From positions 1-64,000 of the forward strand of contig CATKXR010000016.1 of assembly GCA_949840805.1 (NCBI GenBank): a stretch of DNA of 64,000 nt, written 5' to 3'. The first letter of the stretch is position 1. Each line of letters begins with the position of its first letter. Shown piece by piece: positions 57,781 through 64,000 of this stretch. The DNA is from an uncultured Lachnospiraceae bacterium (lineage in GTDB: Bacteria > Bacillota > Clostridia > Lachnospirales > Lachnospiraceae). Position numbers and translations under genes: made by a program. Below the pieces are notes generated by a model that had not been told where the DNA came from, did not search any database, and worked only from the letters and a program-made list of their open reading frames with translations.

Positions 57781-59078
57781 AAATAAAGCCTTTGCGGGAT
57801 ATTAAAATACGGACAAAATTGATGTTATTGGGAGCGGTATGTATTGTCGGGCTGGTGACATTGGAGAGGGAATCCGTCTTTACGGCATCCCGGATCAAAC
57901 AGGCCGGAGATGACATGTCTGATATCTGGATGAACGCGGTAATCGTGGCAGAGGAATTAAATACGGCCACTTCGGATTACCGGATCAAGGAAAGCCGTCA
58001 CGCTGTAACTACGGATCCAAAACTTATGGAAGCTTTAGAGCAGGAGATGGGCCGGATCCGGAAGGAAATCGAAGTAATGTTTGACCAGTACAGGCAGCTT
58101 CCGACATGGGATTCCGACCAGGCGTTTATGGACGAGGCGGAACTTGCCTGGGACGGATATCTGGAATACAGTGAAGAACTGATCGAGACCAGCAAAGGGA
58201 ATGACCGGGAGAAAGCAACGGCTATGATGATGGGACACTCCCAGGAGCTGTTTGAAAAGGCAAGCAATATGTTTTTGGAGGCGGTGGCTCATGACAAGCG
58301 GGCTGTGGAGGTACAGAGAAACCAGGCGGAGGAGCTTTACCAGAGAATGTCTCTTGTGAAACTTTGGGTGATCGGGATTGTCACCTTTATTGTGACAGGG
58401 ATGATCTGGTATCTGATTCGTTCCATTGAGAGGCCGGCTCAGGCACTTGTGGACGCGGCCAGGAGAGTTACCAACGGAAATCTGGATGTGCGGCTTCATG
58501 GCTGTTCCAGGGATGAGCTTGGGATATTGGAAGATGCCATGAACCAGATGATTGAGCGCCTGGAAGACATTGTAAAAGATGAGATCCATTTGTTCCGGGA
58601 GACGGGAAGTGAGAATTTTCAGGCAAGATCCGCCTGCGAGCAGGCTTACCGGGGGGATTTTGCACCGATTTTGTATGGATTTACCAGCCTGCAGAGCCGG
58701 CTGAAGGCAATCAAGCAGAGACAGGGGGAGAACGAGGCCGCCATGGAAAACGAGCTCAGGCTGCAGAAGGAAAGAATAGAAGGGCTGCAGCAGGAACGGG
58801 AACAGCAGCGGGAGCGGGCCGCCGGGCTGAGGGTGGAGCGGGAGCAGCTTGCAGAGCGGGCCGCCCGTCTGGAGGCGGAGTTAGAGCGGGAGACGGGAAA
58901 AGCAGAACGGCTGGCAGCAGAACTTGAGAAGGAAACGGAAAAATCAGCACAAACCAAGGCGGAGCTGGAGTGGAGGAAAAGAAACGAGGAGACGGTTTCG
59001 GCGGCTTTGCAGGATAAGGAGCCTGAAAATCAGCAGGATCAGCATATACAGATGAAAGATGAGGACGAAGGAGTATGA
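57777..59078 (+). CDS. Chemoreceptor-like membrane protein: four-helix sensor, HAMP, coiled coil, no output domain
   Basis: A 433-aa membrane protein. Order: TM1 (about 15-32), an extracytoplasmic four-helix-bundle sensor region (about 35-190), TM2 (about 192-212), HAMP (IRSIERPAQALVDAARRVTNGNL, about 215-265), then a long charged coiled coil (about 310-415) ending in an acidic tail. The methyl-accepting signalling domain is missing, as are kinase and cyclase domains. Its start overlaps the barstar stop and its stop overlaps the recJ start, so translation is coupled both sides. Function unknown; a membrane scaffold is possible. Confidence 0.75.
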   Translation: MKIKPLRDIKIRTKLMLLGAVCIVGLVTLERESVFTASRIKQAGDDMSDIWMNAVIVAEELNTATSDYRIKESRHAVTTDPKLMEALEQEMGRIRKEIEVMFDQYRQLPTWDSDQAFMDEAELAWDGYLEYSEELIETSKGNDREKATAMMMGHSQELFEKASNMFLEAVAHDKRAVEVQRNQAEELYQRMSLVKLWVIGIVTFIVTGMIWYLIRSIERPAQALVDAARRVTNGNLDVRLHGCSRDELGILEDAMNQMIERLEDIVKDEIHLFRETGSENFQARSACEQAYRGDFAPILYGFTSLQSRLKAIKQRQGENEAAMENELRLQKERIEGLQQEREQQRERAAGLRVEREQLAERAARLEAELERETGKAERLAAELEKETEKSAQTKAELEWRKRNEETVSAALQDKEPENQQDQHIQMKDEDEGV

Positions 59079-60799
59079 TGAAAGACAGCCAGGCAACGTG
59101 GATGCTGCAGACAAAAAAAGCGGATTTTTCCGCATTGGCCAGGCGTTTTCAGATCGACCCGGTGACAGTCCGTCTCATCCGCAACCGGGACATTGTGGGG
59201 GAACAGGGAATGGAGCGGTATCTGCACGGTACTCTTAAAGATTTGTATGATCCTCACCTGCTGAAAGATATGGATCTTGCGGTTTCCATATTAACGGAAA
59301 AGATCAGGAATGGCAGACGGATCCGTATTGTGGGGGATTATGATATTGACGGAATCTGTTCTACTTATCTTCTGTATAAGGGTATGACCCGGTGCGGCGC
59401 AAGGGTGGATTATCAGATTCCGGAAAGAATCCGGGATGGATATGGGATTAACGAATCCATTATCCGGCGTGCCTGCGAGGATGGGATCGATACGATTGTT
59501 ACCTGCGACAACGGAATTGCAGCGCTGCAGCAGATATGTATGGCCAAGGAACTGGGCATGACCGTGATTATAACGGATCATCATGAGGTGCCTTTAGATG
59601 ATAAGGGAGAGGAACTCCCGCCGCCGGCAGATGCGGTTGTCAATCCGAAGCAGGCGGCCTGCGGCTATCCATTTAAGGGAATCTGCGGAGGCGTGGTAGC
59701 CTGTAAACTGGTGCAGGTGTTGTATGAAGCCTTTGCCATACCTTCACAAGAATGGGAAGATATGCTGGAATTTGCGGCCATTGCCACGGTGGGGGATGTA
59801 ATGCGGCTGCAGGATGAGAACAGGATCCTTGTCCGTTTTGGGCTGCGGCAGATGGAAAGGACAAAAAGCCTGGGACTGAAAAAACTGGTGGAGGCCTGCG
59901 GTTTGAATATTCAGGAATTGACGGCATACCATATCGGTTTTGTGATTGGACCTTGCCTGAATGCCAGCGGGCGGCTTCAGACTGCAAAACTGGCTTTGGA
60001 TCTTCTTTTGTGCCAGGACGAGCAGGAGGCGGCTTCCATGGCCCAAGAGCTGCAGATATTAAATGAAGAGCGCAAGACCATGACCCAGCAGGGCGTGGAT
60101 GAGGCCCTTAAACAAGTGGAGGAGCATTATGCCGGGGATTCGGTCTTGGTGATTTTTTTGCCGGATTGCCATGAATCTGTGGCGGGAATCATTGCAGGAC
60201 GGGTGAGGGAGGCGTGGAACCGCCCGGTTTTTGTGCTGACCAGGGGGGAAGATTGTGTGAAAGGTTCCGGGCGTTCTATTGAGGCGTATCATATGTACCG
60301 GGAAATGTGCGGCGTGCAGGATCTTTTCCTGAAGTTCGGCGGCCATCCTATGGCGGCGGGCTTTTCCATGGAGGAATGCCACGTGGACGAGTTCAGGCGG
60401 CGTCTCAATGAACAGGCGGCGCTGAAGCCGGAGGATTTTATCCCGAAGGTATGGATCGATGTGGCGATGCCTTTGGAATACCTGTCGGAACGCCTGGTAG
60501 GGGAATTGAAGCTGCTGGAACCGTTTGGGCAGGGAAATGAAAAACCCCAGTTTGCCCAGAAAGGCCTTCGGATCCGCAGCGTGCGGGTACTGGGAAAAAA
60601 CAGGAATGCGGTGAAACTTTCTCTTGTGACGGAGAGGGGGCTGGCCATGGACGGGATGCTCTTTACGGAGGGGGACCGGTTTGTGGAAGAACTGGGAGCG
60701 AAAAAGACCATAGATGTGGTGTATTACCCGGATGTAAATGAATATAACGGGCGCCGGACCCTTCAGATTATCATACGGGAGTATAAACTGCATCCGTAA
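59075..60799 (+). CDS. recJ: Single-stranded-DNA-specific exonuclease RecJ
   Basis: RecJ (574 aa), a 5'-3' ssDNA exonuclease of recombination and mismatch repair. DHH motifs: VGDYDIDGICS, CDNGIA, ITDHHEVP; the DHHA1 part has GRVREAW and FGGHPMAAGFSM; a C-terminal OB fold follows. Its start overlaps the upstream gene (ATGATG at 59075). Near the family's minimum length but all motifs are present. Confidence 0.94.
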   Translation: MMKDSQATWMLQTKKADFSALARRFQIDPVTVRLIRNRDIVGEQGMERYLHGTLKDLYDPHLLKDMDLAVSILTEKIRNGRRIRIVGDYDIDGICSTYLLYKGMTRCGARVDYQIPERIRDGYGINESIIRRACEDGIDTIVTCDNGIAALQQICMAKELGMTVIITDHHEVPLDDKGEELPPPADAVVNPKQAACGYPFKGICGGVVACKLVQVLYEAFAIPSQEWEDMLEFAAIATVGDVMRLQDENRILVRFGLRQMERTKSLGLKKLVEACGLNIQELTAYHIGFVIGPCLNASGRLQTAKLALDLLLCQDEQEAASMAQELQILNEERKTMTQQGVDEALKQVEEHYAGDSVLVIFLPDCHESVAGIIAGRVREAWNRPVFVLTRGEDCVKGSGRSIEAYHMYREMCGVQDLFLKFGGHPMAAGFSMEECHVDEFRRRLNEQAALKPEDFIPKVWIDVAMPLEYLSERLVGELKLLEPFGQGNEKPQFAQKGLRIRSVRVLGKNRNAVKLSLVTERGLAMDGMLFTEGDRFVEELGAKKTIDVVYYPDVNEYNGRRTLQIIIREYKLHP

Positions 60800-60813
60800 A
60801 AGATATATAAATC

Positions 60814-60843
60814 TTGACACGAATTGTAAAGCTGTACTATAAT
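60814..60843 (+). promoter_or_regulatory. Promoter of glyA
   Basis: TTGACA at 60814-60819 and TATAAT at 60838-60843, 18-base spacing. The leader is about 95 bases. Confidence 0.82.
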
Positions 60844-60854
60844 CAGACACATCA

Positions 60855-60925
60855 TAACGGTTCAGGGAGTCTGAGCCGTTACGGAATATTAATAAAAAGG
60901 CACTGGAGAAAAGACCGGTGCCTTT
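60855..60925 (+). promoter_or_regulatory. Two hairpins in the glyA leader
   Basis: TAACGGTTCAG/CTGAGCCGTTA (60855-60865, 60871-60881) and AAAGGCACTGG/CCGGTGCCTTT (60896-60906, 60915-60925) are each 11-bp stems with one G-U. Neither has a T-run, and the sequence does not match the tetrahydrofolate, glycine or SAM riboswitches as I know them. Confidence 0.55.
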
Positions 60926-60946
60926 CCGGCAGAAAAGGAGATTATC

Positions 60947-62197
60947 ATGGTAAACGATATTATGAAATTCATCACGGATCATGATCCGGAGGTAGGAAAA
61001 GCCATTGAGCAGGAAGCGGCCCGTCAGAGGAGAAATCTGGAACTGATTGCTTCGGAGAACATCGTGTCAGAGCCGGTGATGATGGCTATGGGAACGGTGC
61101 TGACCAATAAGTACGCAGAGGGATATTCCGGCAAGCGGTATTATGGCGGCTGTGAATATGTGGATGTGGTGGAGACCATTGCCATTGAACGGGCGAAGAA
61201 GCTGTTCGGATGTGATTATGCCAATGTGCAGCCCCACTCCGGCGCCCAGGCCAATATGGCGGTATTTCTGGCCATGTTAAAGCCCGGGGACACGGTTATG
61301 GGAATGAATTTAAACCATGGCGGCCATCTGACCCATGGAAGCCCTGTGAATTTCTCCGGCCTGTATTTTAATATTGTTCCTTATGGGGTGAATGATGAGG
61401 GATATATCGATTATGAAGAGCTGGAGAGAATTGCGGTGGAAAGCAGGCCGAAACTGATCGTGGCGGGAGCCAGCGCTTATGCAAGGGAGATTGACTTTAA
61501 GCGGTTCCGCCAGGTGGCGGATAAGGTAGGGGCTTTTCTCATGGTGGATATGGCTCATATTGCCGGCCTGGTAGCGGCCGGGGAGCATCCCAGCCCTGTC
61601 CCTTACGCGGATGTGGTGACGACTACTACCCATAAGACCCTGCGCGGCCCGAGAGGCGGCCTGATCCTTGCCAACCAAGAGGCGGCGGATAAGTTTAACT
61701 TTAATAAGGCGATTTTCCCGGGAACTCAGGGAGGGCCTTTGGAGCATGTGATCGCGGCAAAGGCAGTCTGCTTTGGAGAGGCGCTGAAGCCGGAATTTAA
61801 GACATACCAGGCACAGGTAAGGAAGAATGCGGCGGCCCTGGCAGAGGCTTTAATGGGACAAGGTTTTAAGCTTCTGACAGGAGGAACAGACAATCATCTG
61901 ATGCTGGCAGACCTGCGGGGGATGGAGGTGTCTGGCAAGGAGCTTCAGAACCGTTGTGACGAGGTTTATATCACTCTTAATAAGAATACGGTTCCCAATG
62001 ATCCGAGAAGCCCGTTTGTCACCTCGGGAGTGAGGATCGGCACCCCTGCCGTTACTTCCCGCGGGCTGACAGAAGCGGATATGCCGAAGGTGGCAGAGTG
62101 TATCTGGCTTGCAGCGACGGATTTTGAGAATAAGGCAGACTATATACGGGCGGAAGTGACAAAGCTTTGCGACCGGTATCCGATTTATCAGGGATAA
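60947..62197 (+). CDS. glyA: Serine hydroxymethyltransferase
   Basis: GlyA (416 aa) interconverts serine and glycine with transfer of a one-carbon unit to tetrahydrofolate, using pyridoxal phosphate. [42 protein letters not shown] and the PLP-lysine motif [14 protein letters not shown] are canonical. AAAAGGAG precedes ATG 60947. Own promoter and a GC-rich terminator; monocistronic. Confidence 0.97.
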   Translation: MVNDIMKFITDHDPEVGKAIEQEAARQRRNLELIASENIVSEPVMMAMGTVLTNKYAEGYSGKRYYGGCEYVDVVETIAIERAKKLFGCDYANVQPHSGAQANMAVFLAMLKPGDTVMGMNLNHGGHLTHGSPVNFSGLYFNIVPYGVNDEGYIDYEELERIAVESRPKLIVAGASAYAREIDFKRFRQVADKVGAFLMVDMAHIAGLVAAGEHPSPVPYADVVTTTTHKTLRGPRGGLILANQEAADKFNFNKAIFPGTQGGPLEHVIAAKAVCFGEALKPEFKTYQAQVRKNAAALAEALMGQGFKLLTGGTDNHLMLADLRGMEVSGKELQNRCDEVYITLNKNTVPNDPRSPFVTSGVRIGTPAVTSRGLTEADMPKVAECIWLAATDFENKADYIRAEVTKLCDRYPIYQG

Positions 62198-62205
62198 ATT
62201 CTGAA

Positions 62206-62251
62206 GGCGGCATGGTTACTGACCGGTTTGGGCAGCAGCCATGCCGCCTGT
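62206..62251 (+). terminator. Terminator of glyA
   Basis: GGCGGCATGG (62206-62215) and CCATGCCGCC (62239-62248) form a perfect 10-bp GC stem; T-run is short (TGTTTC). Confidence 0.7.
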
Positions 62252-62291
62252 TTCAGTCAGTTTCAGACGTTGCCGGTTCCAAAAAAAGTAC

Positions 62292-62320
62292 TTGCATTTC
62301 GTGGCAGATTCTGTTAAAAT
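62292..62320 (+). promoter_or_regulatory. Promoter of rpsF-ssb-rpsR
   Basis: TTGCAT at 62292-62297 and TAAAAT at 62315-62320, 17 bases apart, about 74 bases before rpsF. Confidence 0.72.
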
Positions 62321-62393
62321 ATTTATTCGTGACACAATATTCCTTGCTCTTGATACGGATATCAAGGGCCAGAGACCACAAGGAGGTAAAGCA

Positions 62394-62687
62394 ATGAACA
62401 AGTATGAGTTAGCAGTTGTTCTGAGCGCAAAACTCGAAGATGAAGAAAGAGCAGCCGCGTTGGAGAAGGTGCAGGGGTATATCACCCGTTTTGGAGGCAC
62501 TGTGACCAATGTGGACGACTGGGGCAAGAAAAGGCTTGCATATGAGATCCAGAAGATGAGAGAGGCTTTCTATTACTTCATCCAGTTCGAGACTGAGGAC
62601 ACCAACTGCCCCAACGAAGTGGAAGCCCACATTCGTATTATGGAGCCGGTGATCCGCTATCTTTGCGTAAAGCAGGACGAGCAGTGA
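62394..62687 (+). CDS. rpsF: 30S ribosomal protein S6
   Basis: S6 (97 aa), a small-subunit protein that pairs with S18 on 16S rRNA. NKYELAVVLSAKL at the start, FGGTVTNVDDWGKKRLAYEI and REAFYYFIQFE are typical. AAGGAGGT precedes ATG 62394; the longer upstream frame has no start signal. First gene of the conserved rpsF-ssb-rpsR operon. Confidence 0.97.
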   Translation: MNKYELAVVLSAKLEDEERAAALEKVQGYITRFGGTVTNVDDWGKKRLAYEIQKMREAFYYFIQFETEDTNCPNEVEAHIRIMEPVIRYLCVKQDEQ

Positions 62688-62760
62688 GAACAGGCAGCAG
62701 GGAGGAATATCCAAACTGTTGCAGGAATAGACGACCAGCTTAAAAAGGAAGAGTGATGGT

Positions 62761-63225
62761 ATGAATAGAGTAATTCTTATGGGTAGACTGACCAGGGATC
62801 CGGAAGTGAGATATTCCCAGGGAGAGCGTTCCATGGCGATAGCCAGGTATACTCTCGCCGTAGACCGCAGACGTTTCAGAAGCCAGGACGGCGACCAGGG
62901 ACAGACGGCAGATTTTATCCCTATTGTGGCATTTGACCGTGCGGGAGAATTTGCGGAAAAGTATTTCCGCCAGGGCATGAGAGTGCTGGTTTCAGGCCGT
63001 ATCCAGACAGGCAGCTATACCAACAAAGAAGGTCAGCGTGTTTATACCACAGAGGTTATCGTGGATGAGCAGGAGTTTGCCGACAGTAAAAATGCGAACG
63101 GCGGCGGGGACAATGGCGGTTATGGTTATCAGCCCACATCCAGACCGGCTCCGTCAAGCGCTATTGGCGATGGCTTTATGAACATCCCGGACGGTGTAGA
63201 AGATGAAGGTTTGCCTTTCAACTAA
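62761..63225 (+). CDS. ssb: Single-stranded DNA-binding protein
   Basis: SSB (154 aa): an N-terminal OB fold (NRVILMGRLTRDPEVRYSQ, FIPIVAFDRAGEFAEKYF, GSYTNKEGQRVYTTEVIVDEQ), a Gly/Asn/Pro-rich linker (about 112-138), and an acidic C-terminal tip DEGLPFN that binds partner proteins. One residue beyond the usual PF end is present (PFN). It lies between rpsF and rpsR as in other Firmicutes. Confidence 0.96.
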   Translation: MNRVILMGRLTRDPEVRYSQGERSMAIARYTLAVDRRRFRSQDGDQGQTADFIPIVAFDRAGEFAEKYFRQGMRVLVSGRIQTGSYTNKEGQRVYTTEVIVDEQEFADSKNANGGGDNGGYGYQPTSRPAPSSAIGDGFMNIPDGVEDEGLPFN

Positions 63226-63280
63226 GCAGACCGGCTTTCAGTTGAGAGACATGGATTGATCGAAGAAGGAGGCAGTACCA

Positions 63281-63547
63281 ATGGCATTCAATAAATCGGA
63301 TAAGCCCGAAGGCGCTAAGGTAAGAAGAGGCGGCATTCGCAGAAGAAAAAAAGTATGTGTATTCTGCGGTGAGAAGAATGGCGTCATTGATTATAAGGAT
63401 ACAAATAAGCTGAAAAGGTATGTATCGGAGAGAGGCAAGATCCTTCCCAGAAGGATTACGGGTAACTGTGCAAAGCATCAGAGAGCGTTGACGGTTGCCA
63501 TTAAGAGAGCGCGCCATATTTCCCTTATGCCCTATACGTGTGATTAA
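63281..63547 (+). CDS. rpsR: 30S ribosomal protein S18
   Basis: S18 (88 aa), partner of S6. The [10 protein letters not shown] motif (CxxC) with NCAKHQRAL (C, H) suggests the zinc-binding form; [25 protein letters not shown] is the conserved core. AAGGAGG precedes ATG 63281. Last gene of the operon, followed by a terminator. Confidence 0.97.
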   Translation: MAFNKSDKPEGAKVRRGGIRRRKKVCVFCGEKNGVIDYKDTNKLKRYVSERGKILPRRITGNCAKHQRALTVAIKRARHISLMPYTCD

Positions 63548-63563
63548 TATTTACGGTAATAAG

Positions 63564-63593
63564 AGCCCGGAACATCCGTTTCCGGGCTTTCTT
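63564..63593 (+). terminator. Terminator of rpsF-ssb-rpsR
   Basis: AGCCCGGAA (63564-63572) and TTCCGGGCT (63580-63588) form a 9-bp stem followed by TTCTT. About 160 bases beyond it, to 63751, hold nothing that I recognise. Confidence 0.85.
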
Positions 63594-63751
63594 GCGTTGT
63601 CGGGCTTTGGTGCAGGTGGATATGGCCGCTGTTTTAGCAGATATCAAGCATTATTTACTCGCAAATTAGTGCAACGATGTACCGGCGGCTGTGTAACCTC
63701 GACATTAATCGACAAGGCATACTCATATTAGATGTAAACTCAAAAAAGGTG

Positions 63752-63780
63752 TTGTAAAATATTGTCGGGTATATTAGAAT
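63752..63780 (+). promoter_or_regulatory. Promoter of the terminal protein-kinase gene
   Basis: TTGTAA at 63752-63757 and TAGAAT at 63775-63780, 17 bases apart. A near-perfect Shine-Dalgarno, AAGGAGGTGA, follows at 63807-63816. Confidence 0.6.
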
Positions 63781-63816
63781 AATAGCACAGAGATGGTTGG
63801 GGAGAAAAGGAGGTGA

Positions 63817-64000
63817 ACAGGTTCGGAAACACCGTGCTTATTTGGAAAATATCAGATATGCCGGCTGCTGGGCCGTGGAAGAAGCGGGACAGTCTATCTG
63901 GCAAAGCATAAAGAACTGGAGGAATACCGGGCGATCAAGCAGGTTTCGAAAAGCTGTGTGGATTACGGTCAATTCCGAAAGGAAGCGTTGATATTGAAAG
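63817..64000 (+). pseudogene. Ser/Thr protein kinase N-lobe, partial and without a visible start codon
   Basis: The frame open from 63817 to the window end encodes the start of a Hanks-type kinase: YQICRLLGRGRSGTVYLAKH (glycine-rich loop), EYRAIKQV (catalytic Lys), FRKEALILK (alpha-C Glu region). No ATG, GTG or TTG lies in this frame between the stop at 63814-63816 and the kinase motifs, although a promoter and excellent ribosome-binding site (63807-63816) are in place. The GTGs at 63813 and 63834 are in another frame. A 1-base insertion near 63835-63842 would explain it: dropping one base gives GTG followed by a LFGKYQICR frame. It may be a sequencing error, a broken gene or an unusual start. 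The rest lies outside the window. Confidence 0.6.

Noticed and set aside
60855-60925. Glycine, tetrahydrofolate or SAM riboswitch upstream of glyA
   Set aside because: The conserved core sequences of these classes are not present; only two simple stems are seen.
63797-63991. 64-codon open frame starting MGRKGGEQ at the window end
   Set aside because: It reads the kinase DNA in a different frame; the kinase frame has the conserved motifs and this one does not.

Overview
The window looks like a chromosomal segment of a low-to-moderate-GC Firmicute, most likely a Lachnospiraceae/Clostridium cluster XIVa gut anaerobe. This is inferred from the gene content: the rpmG-secE-nusG-rplKAJL block with an L10 leader, AIM24/DUF951/DUF2156 proteins, choline-binding-type repeats, TRAP and ABC sugar uptake, BspA-like LRR with MoxR/VWA genes, and strong AGGAGG ribosome-binding sites. 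I see no prophage, insertion sequence, CRISPR array or rRNA operon. There is one tRNA (Phe).

Layout. 0.5-5.7 kb: housekeeping genes of vague function (AIM24, DUF2156, Eis-like acetyltransferase, sirtuin, DUF951, acyltransferase). 5.8-9.5 kb: rpmG-secE-nusG-rplK-rplA and rplJ-rplL, with two copies of a putative L1-type mRNA element and an attenuated L10 leader. rpoB does not follow rplL. 9.5-15.7 kb: a cold-shock gene behind a perfect 25-bp hairpin, tagaturonate reductase, a polysaccharide deacetylase, rarA and rho. 15.8-21.7 kb: a UDP-HexNAc 2-epimerase, a Wzz-like chain-length protein with a degenerate kinase-like tail, and several small or unknown proteins. 22-28.4 kb: tRNA-Phe, rfbA-rfbB-rfbD (no rfbC), glmM and leuA. 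28.5-35.2 kb: an O-antigen-ligase-like membrane protein, then an LRR / VWA-like / MoxR-ATPase cluster with an MscS channel.

35.2-48.2 kb is a catabolic island resembling fructoselysine/glucoselysine (Amadori product) loci. It has two SIS-domain deglycase-like proteins, two PfkB kinases, two GntR/UTRA regulators, an ABC importer (binding protein and two permeases, no ATPase), a HAD phosphatase and a FrlC-like epimerase. A shared ATGTTATATA motif lies on or beside several promoters here and may be the operator of the UTRA regulators. 48.4-54.8 kb is a LacI-controlled operon (YiaL-like, YiaK-like 2,3-diketo-L-gulonate reductase, DctP-DctQ-DctM TRAP transporter) with CAATCGATTG-type palindromes at the promoters.

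54.9-63.6 kb: a SpoVB/MurJ-type flippase, a surface-lipoprotein barnase with its barstar inhibitor, a HAMP/coiled-coil membrane protein, recJ, glyA and rpsF-ssb-rpsR. The window ends inside the N-lobe of a Ser/Thr protein kinase whose reading frame has no visible start codon. Promoter and terminator calls are by eye (hexamer match and spacing, stem plus T-run). Family assignments are from recognised motifs, not from database searches.
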